A stretch of 8,571 nucleotides of DNA from Betaproteobacteria bacterium (GTDB lineage: Bacteria > Pseudomonadota > Gammaproteobacteria > Burkholderiales > Rhodocyclaceae). The stretch's first letter is position 1. Each line of letters begins with the position of its first letter. The stretch lies in assembly GCA_028868235.1 (NCBI GenBank), contig JAGWUW010000087.1, positions 1 through 8,571 on the forward strand, in the 5' to 3' direction. Of the stretch, positions 6,551 to 8,571 are shown one piece after another. The translations under genes were made by a program, and so were the position numbers. The notes below the pieces were generated by a model, which did not search any database, was not told the origin of the DNA, and saw only the letters and a list, made by a program, of their open reading frames with translations.

Positions 6551-7294
6551 TTATTGATAGTACAGGCCACCGTTGATATTGATAGTAGCGCCGGTGGTGA
6601 AGCCGGAGAGTTCGTTCGACAGGTAGGCACAGGCATAACCGATTTCTTCCGGCTTGGCTAGGCGCTTCATCGGGACGGAGTCGACGATGGTCTGCAGGAC
6701 TTCCGGCTTGATGGCCATGACCATCTTGGTAGCCACGTAGCCCGGGGCGATGGCGTTGACGGTCACGCCCTTGGCAGCCAGTTCAGCAGCCAGTGCCTTG
6801 GTGAAACCGATCACACCGGCCTTGGCAGCGGAGTAGTTGGTCTGGCCAGCCTGACCCTTGACGCCGTTGACGGAGGAGATGTTCACGATACGACCCCAGC
6901 CGCGCTCGGCCATCTTGGCGGAGACTTGCTTGGTCATGTTGAACAGCGAGGTCAGGTTGGTAGCGATAACCGCATCCCAGCCATCACGCTCCATCTTGGC
7001 GAACATGCGGTCGCGGGTGATGCCGGCGTTGTTGATCAGGATATCGACCTGACCACAGGCAGCTTCAGCCTCGGCAACCATACGCTGGCAGTCTTCCAGA
7101 ACGGAGACGTCACCGGCGACACAGACGAAATCCTTGAAGCCGGCGGCAGCCATATCGGCCAGCCAGGCATCCTTGTTGTCGAATTGCGGGTGATAAGCGG
7201 CAACAACCTTATTACCGGCCTTGGCCAGTTCCTGGCAGATTGCGGTTCCCAGACCACCCATGGCACCGGTAACGAGAGCAACGCGTTGCGTCAT
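6551..7294 (-). CDS. phaB: acetoacetyl-CoA reductase-like short-chain dehydrogenase (second, distal copy)
   Basis: This 247-residue short-chain dehydrogenase is of the PhaB type, which reduces acetoacetyl-CoA to (R)-3-hydroxybutyryl-CoA with NADPH in the cytoplasm, the monomer-supplying step of PHB synthesis. The nucleotide-binding motif TGAMGGLG is at 9-16 and NNAG at 88-91. The catalytic tetrad is Asn113, Ser141, Tyr154 and Lys158. It closely follows its upstream neighbour (48 bp apart) and matches it at about 73 of 104 positions in the central block by hand count. One difference stands out: the GQFGQTNY segment of Ralstonia PhaB, whose Phe148 contacts substrate, reads GQAGQTNY here, with Ala149. 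The reaction class is secure, but preference for acetoacetyl-CoA over longer or branched 3-ketoacyl-CoA is not. The ATG is supported by AAGGAAGGAA at 7301-7310. Confidence 0.9.
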   Translation of the reverse strand: MTQRVALVTGAMGGLGTAICQELAKAGNKVVAAYHPQFDNKDAWLADMAAAGFKDFVCVAGDVSVLEDCQRMVAEAEAACGQVDILINNAGITRDRMFAKMERDGWDAVIATNLTSLFNMTKQVSAKMAERGWGRIVNISSVNGVKGQAGQTNYSAAKAGVIGFTKALAAELAAKGVTVNAIAPGYVATKMVMAIKPEVLQTIVDSVPMKRLAKPEEIGYACAYLSNELSGFTTGATININGGLYYQ

Positions 7295-7342
7295 AGTTTT
7301 TTCCTTCCTTGTGAAATACAGCGGGGTAAAAAATTACGCCGG
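7295..7342 (-). other. short spacer between the two reductase genes
   Basis: These 48 bp hold the purine-rich RBS of the downstream gene (AAGGAAGGAA on the - strand) and a weak imperfect inverted repeat (GGGGTAA, AAAA, TTACGCC at 7323-7340). I see no convincing promoter or terminator, so the two genes are probably co-transcribed. Confidence 0.5.
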
Positions 7343-8083
7343 TCAGAACATATGCTGACCGCCGTTGATGGAAATATTGGCCCCAGTCACAAATGCTGCT
7401 TCGTCAGAAGCGAGGTAAGCAACAAGGCCGGCGATTTCTTCCGGTTTGCCCAGACGATTGACCGGGATCTGCGGCAGAATTTTGGAGTCGAGAATTTCCT
7501 GCGGGATGGCCGTCACCATCTTGGTACCGATATAACCCGGGGAAATGGTGTTCACAGTCACGCCCTGCTTGGCCACTTCCAGGGCCAGTGCCTTGGTAAA
7601 ACCGTGCATGCCAGCCTTGGCTGCCGAATAGTTGGTCTGGCCAAAAGCGCCCTTTTGACCATTTACCGAGGACACGTTTACGACACGTCCCCACTTGCGC
7701 TCGACCATACCGTCCATAACCTGCTTGGTCATGTTAAAGACGGAGTCGAGGTTGGTGTTCATGACCGCATCCCAGTCGGCCTTGGTCATTTTCTTGAAGG
7801 TCATGTCGCGGGTAATACCTGCATTATTGACCAGCACATCGACCGGGCCGACTTCCCGGGTCACCGTCTCGACACAGGCCTTGGCTGAGTCGAAATCGGT
7901 CACATCGCACGGGTAGGCCTTGAAGCCATAACCCATGTTGTTCATGCTTTTCAGCCAGCCATCCACCTTGGCATTGCCCGGCGAATACGTCGTGACAACC
8001 TTGTAGCCCAGCGCTGCCATCTTGATGCAGATGGCCTCACCCAGCCCCCCCATACCTCCGGTGATCAGTGCAACTCGCGACAT
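7343..8083 (-). CDS. phaB: acetoacetyl-CoA reductase (first copy, next to phaC)
   Basis: This 246-residue short-chain dehydrogenase closely follows the Ralstonia PhaB pattern and should make (R)-3-hydroxybutyryl-CoA from acetoacetyl-CoA with NADPH for the PHA synthase. The glycine-rich TGGMGGLG lies at 8-15, NNAG at 86-89, and the catalytic tetrad is Asn111, Ser139, Tyr152 and Lys156. The substrate-pocket segment GAFGQTNY keeps the Phe (147), and SPGY supplies Tyr184, both expected for acetoacetyl-CoA binding. The C-terminus GGQHMF resembles the GGLHMG of the Ralstonia enzyme. The start at 8083 has AGGAG (8090-8094) 6 nt upstream. It begins 20 bp after the phaC stop, so the two are almost certainly co-transcribed. 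This copy is the better candidate for the housekeeping PHB reductase. Confidence 0.95.
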   Translation of the reverse strand: MSRVALITGGMGGLGEAICIKMAALGYKVVTTYSPGNAKVDGWLKSMNNMGYGFKAYPCDVTDFDSAKACVETVTREVGPVDVLVNNAGITRDMTFKKMTKADWDAVMNTNLDSVFNMTKQVMDGMVERKWGRVVNVSSVNGQKGAFGQTNYSAAKAGMHGFTKALALEVAKQGVTVNTISPGYIGTKMVTAIPQEILDSKILPQIPVNRLGKPEEIAGLVAYLASDEAAFVTGANISINGGQHMF

Positions 8084-8103
8084 TTTTATCTCCTAGGGAA
8101 GTT

Positions 8104-8571
8104 TTATACCGCGCGTTCCTTGACGTAACGTCCGGGTGCTGGCTCGATGGCCTTGTATTTGGTATTCCCCGGTTTGCGCGGTGCCCGCTGTTCTCCTGAC
8201 AACGGCTTCAGCCAGCCGGCCCAGTCGGCCCACCAGCTTCCCTTCTTTTCTTCGGCCACGGCCAGCCAGCCATCGGCATCGGCAGTCACTTCATCATTGA
8301 TCCAATAGCTGCGCTTGTTCTTGCTGACCGGATTGATCACCCCGGCGATGTGGCCGGAAGCGCCCAGTACGAAGCGCACCTCGCCGCTGAGCAGACGCGT
8401 GCTCTGGTAGGCCGATTGCCACGGCACGATATGGTCCTCGCGAGTGGCCAGCAGGTAGACCGGCATGTCGAGTTTACCCAGATCGATCTGTTCGCCGCAC
8501 ATAGTCAGCTTGCCCGGCACGCGCAAGTTGTTTTCCAGATACATGTTGCGCATGTACCAGGCGGCAAACGG
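8104..8571 (-). CDS. phaC: class I poly(3-hydroxyalkanoate) synthase, C-terminal part (runs off the window)
   Basis: Only the last 155 codons are inside the window; the frame stays open to base 8571, so the 5' part lies beyond the right edge. PhaC polymerises (R)-3-hydroxyacyl-CoA into PHA on the granule surface, using a Cys-Asp-His triad in an alpha/beta-hydrolase fold. Two triad members are visible: the Asp in TREDHIVPW (fragment residue 46) and the His in LGASGHIAGVINP (residue 74). Their 28-residue spacing equals that of Asp480 and His508 in the Ralstonia enzyme. The nucleophilic Cys is outside the window. The C-terminal motifs KNKRSYW, GSWWADWAGWL and AIEPAPGRYVK are typical of class I synthases. 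It heads a - strand unit with the two reductase genes. Confidence 0.95.
   Translation of the reverse strand, partial: PFAAWYMRNMYLENNLRVPGKLTMCGEQIDLGKLDMPVYLLATREDHIVPWQSAYQSTRLLSGEVRFVLGASGHIAGVINPVSKNKRSYWINDEVTADADGWLAVAEEKKGSWWADWAGWLKPLSGEQRAPRKPGNTKYKAIEPAPGRYVKERAV

Noticed and set aside
7323..7340. Imperfect inverted repeat between the two phaB genes (GGGGTAA, AAAA, TTACGCC).
   Set aside because: The stem is short, has an internal mismatch and no T-tract, so it is not a convincing terminator. It may be chance in a short AT-rich spacer.
6926..7888. A 320-codon open frame on the + strand across both reductase genes.
   Set aside because: It is antisense to two clear phaB genes, bridges their intergenic spacer, resembles no family I know, and is expected as a mirror frame of GC-rich coding sequence.
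6551..8083. The tandem reductase genes as a recent duplication or recombination repeat.
   Set aside because: The proteins differ throughout, especially in the first 80 and last 50 residues, and the DNA shares only short conserved-motif stretches, so the divergence is old.

Overview
The window looks like chromosomal DNA from a PHB-storing betaproteobacterium, most likely of the Rhodocyclales (Dechloromonas/Azonexus type). That placement is an inference from the class I PHA synthase fragment, the PhaR sequence and the even, moderately high GC content. No rRNA or other phylogenetic marker is present. I see no tRNA, CRISPR array, insertion sequence, prophage gene or obvious foreign segment.

Left part, + strand (about 1-5851): a complete tripartite RND multidrug-efflux operon. 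It encodes a lipoprotein membrane-fusion protein (95-1231), an HAE1/AcrB-type inner-membrane pump (1241-4363) and a NodT/OprM-type outer-membrane lipoprotein channel (4360-5787). The genes are tightly packed: 9 bp between the first two, then a 4-bp ATGA overlap. In front sits a near-consensus sigma70 promoter (TTTACA, 16 bp, TATAAT). A 24-bp near-palindrome lies across the promoter and closely resembles the E. coli AcrR operator, so the operon is probably repressed by a TetR/AcrR-type regulator encoded outside the window. The operon ends in two hairpins, the second of which should also work as a terminator for the opposite strand.

Right part, - strand (8571 down to 5879): a polyhydroxybutyrate locus in the order phaC (3' end only), phaB, phaB, terminator, phaR. 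PhaC polymerises (R)-3-hydroxyacyl-CoA, the two PhaB-like reductases supply that monomer from acetoacetyl-CoA with NADPH, and PhaR senses polymer and represses granule genes. phaR has its own apparent promoter just after the phaB terminator, with TGC-N3-GCA motifs that look like PhaR sites. No phaA (thiolase) gene is visible in the window.

The two blocks converge on the shared terminator near 5824-5851 and have no evident functional link. All genes belong to known families, and I do not see an undescribed system. The points most worth a second look are the AcrR-like operator, the two diverged tandem reductases (the second lacks the substrate-pocket Phe), and the TGC-rich sites around the phaR promoter.
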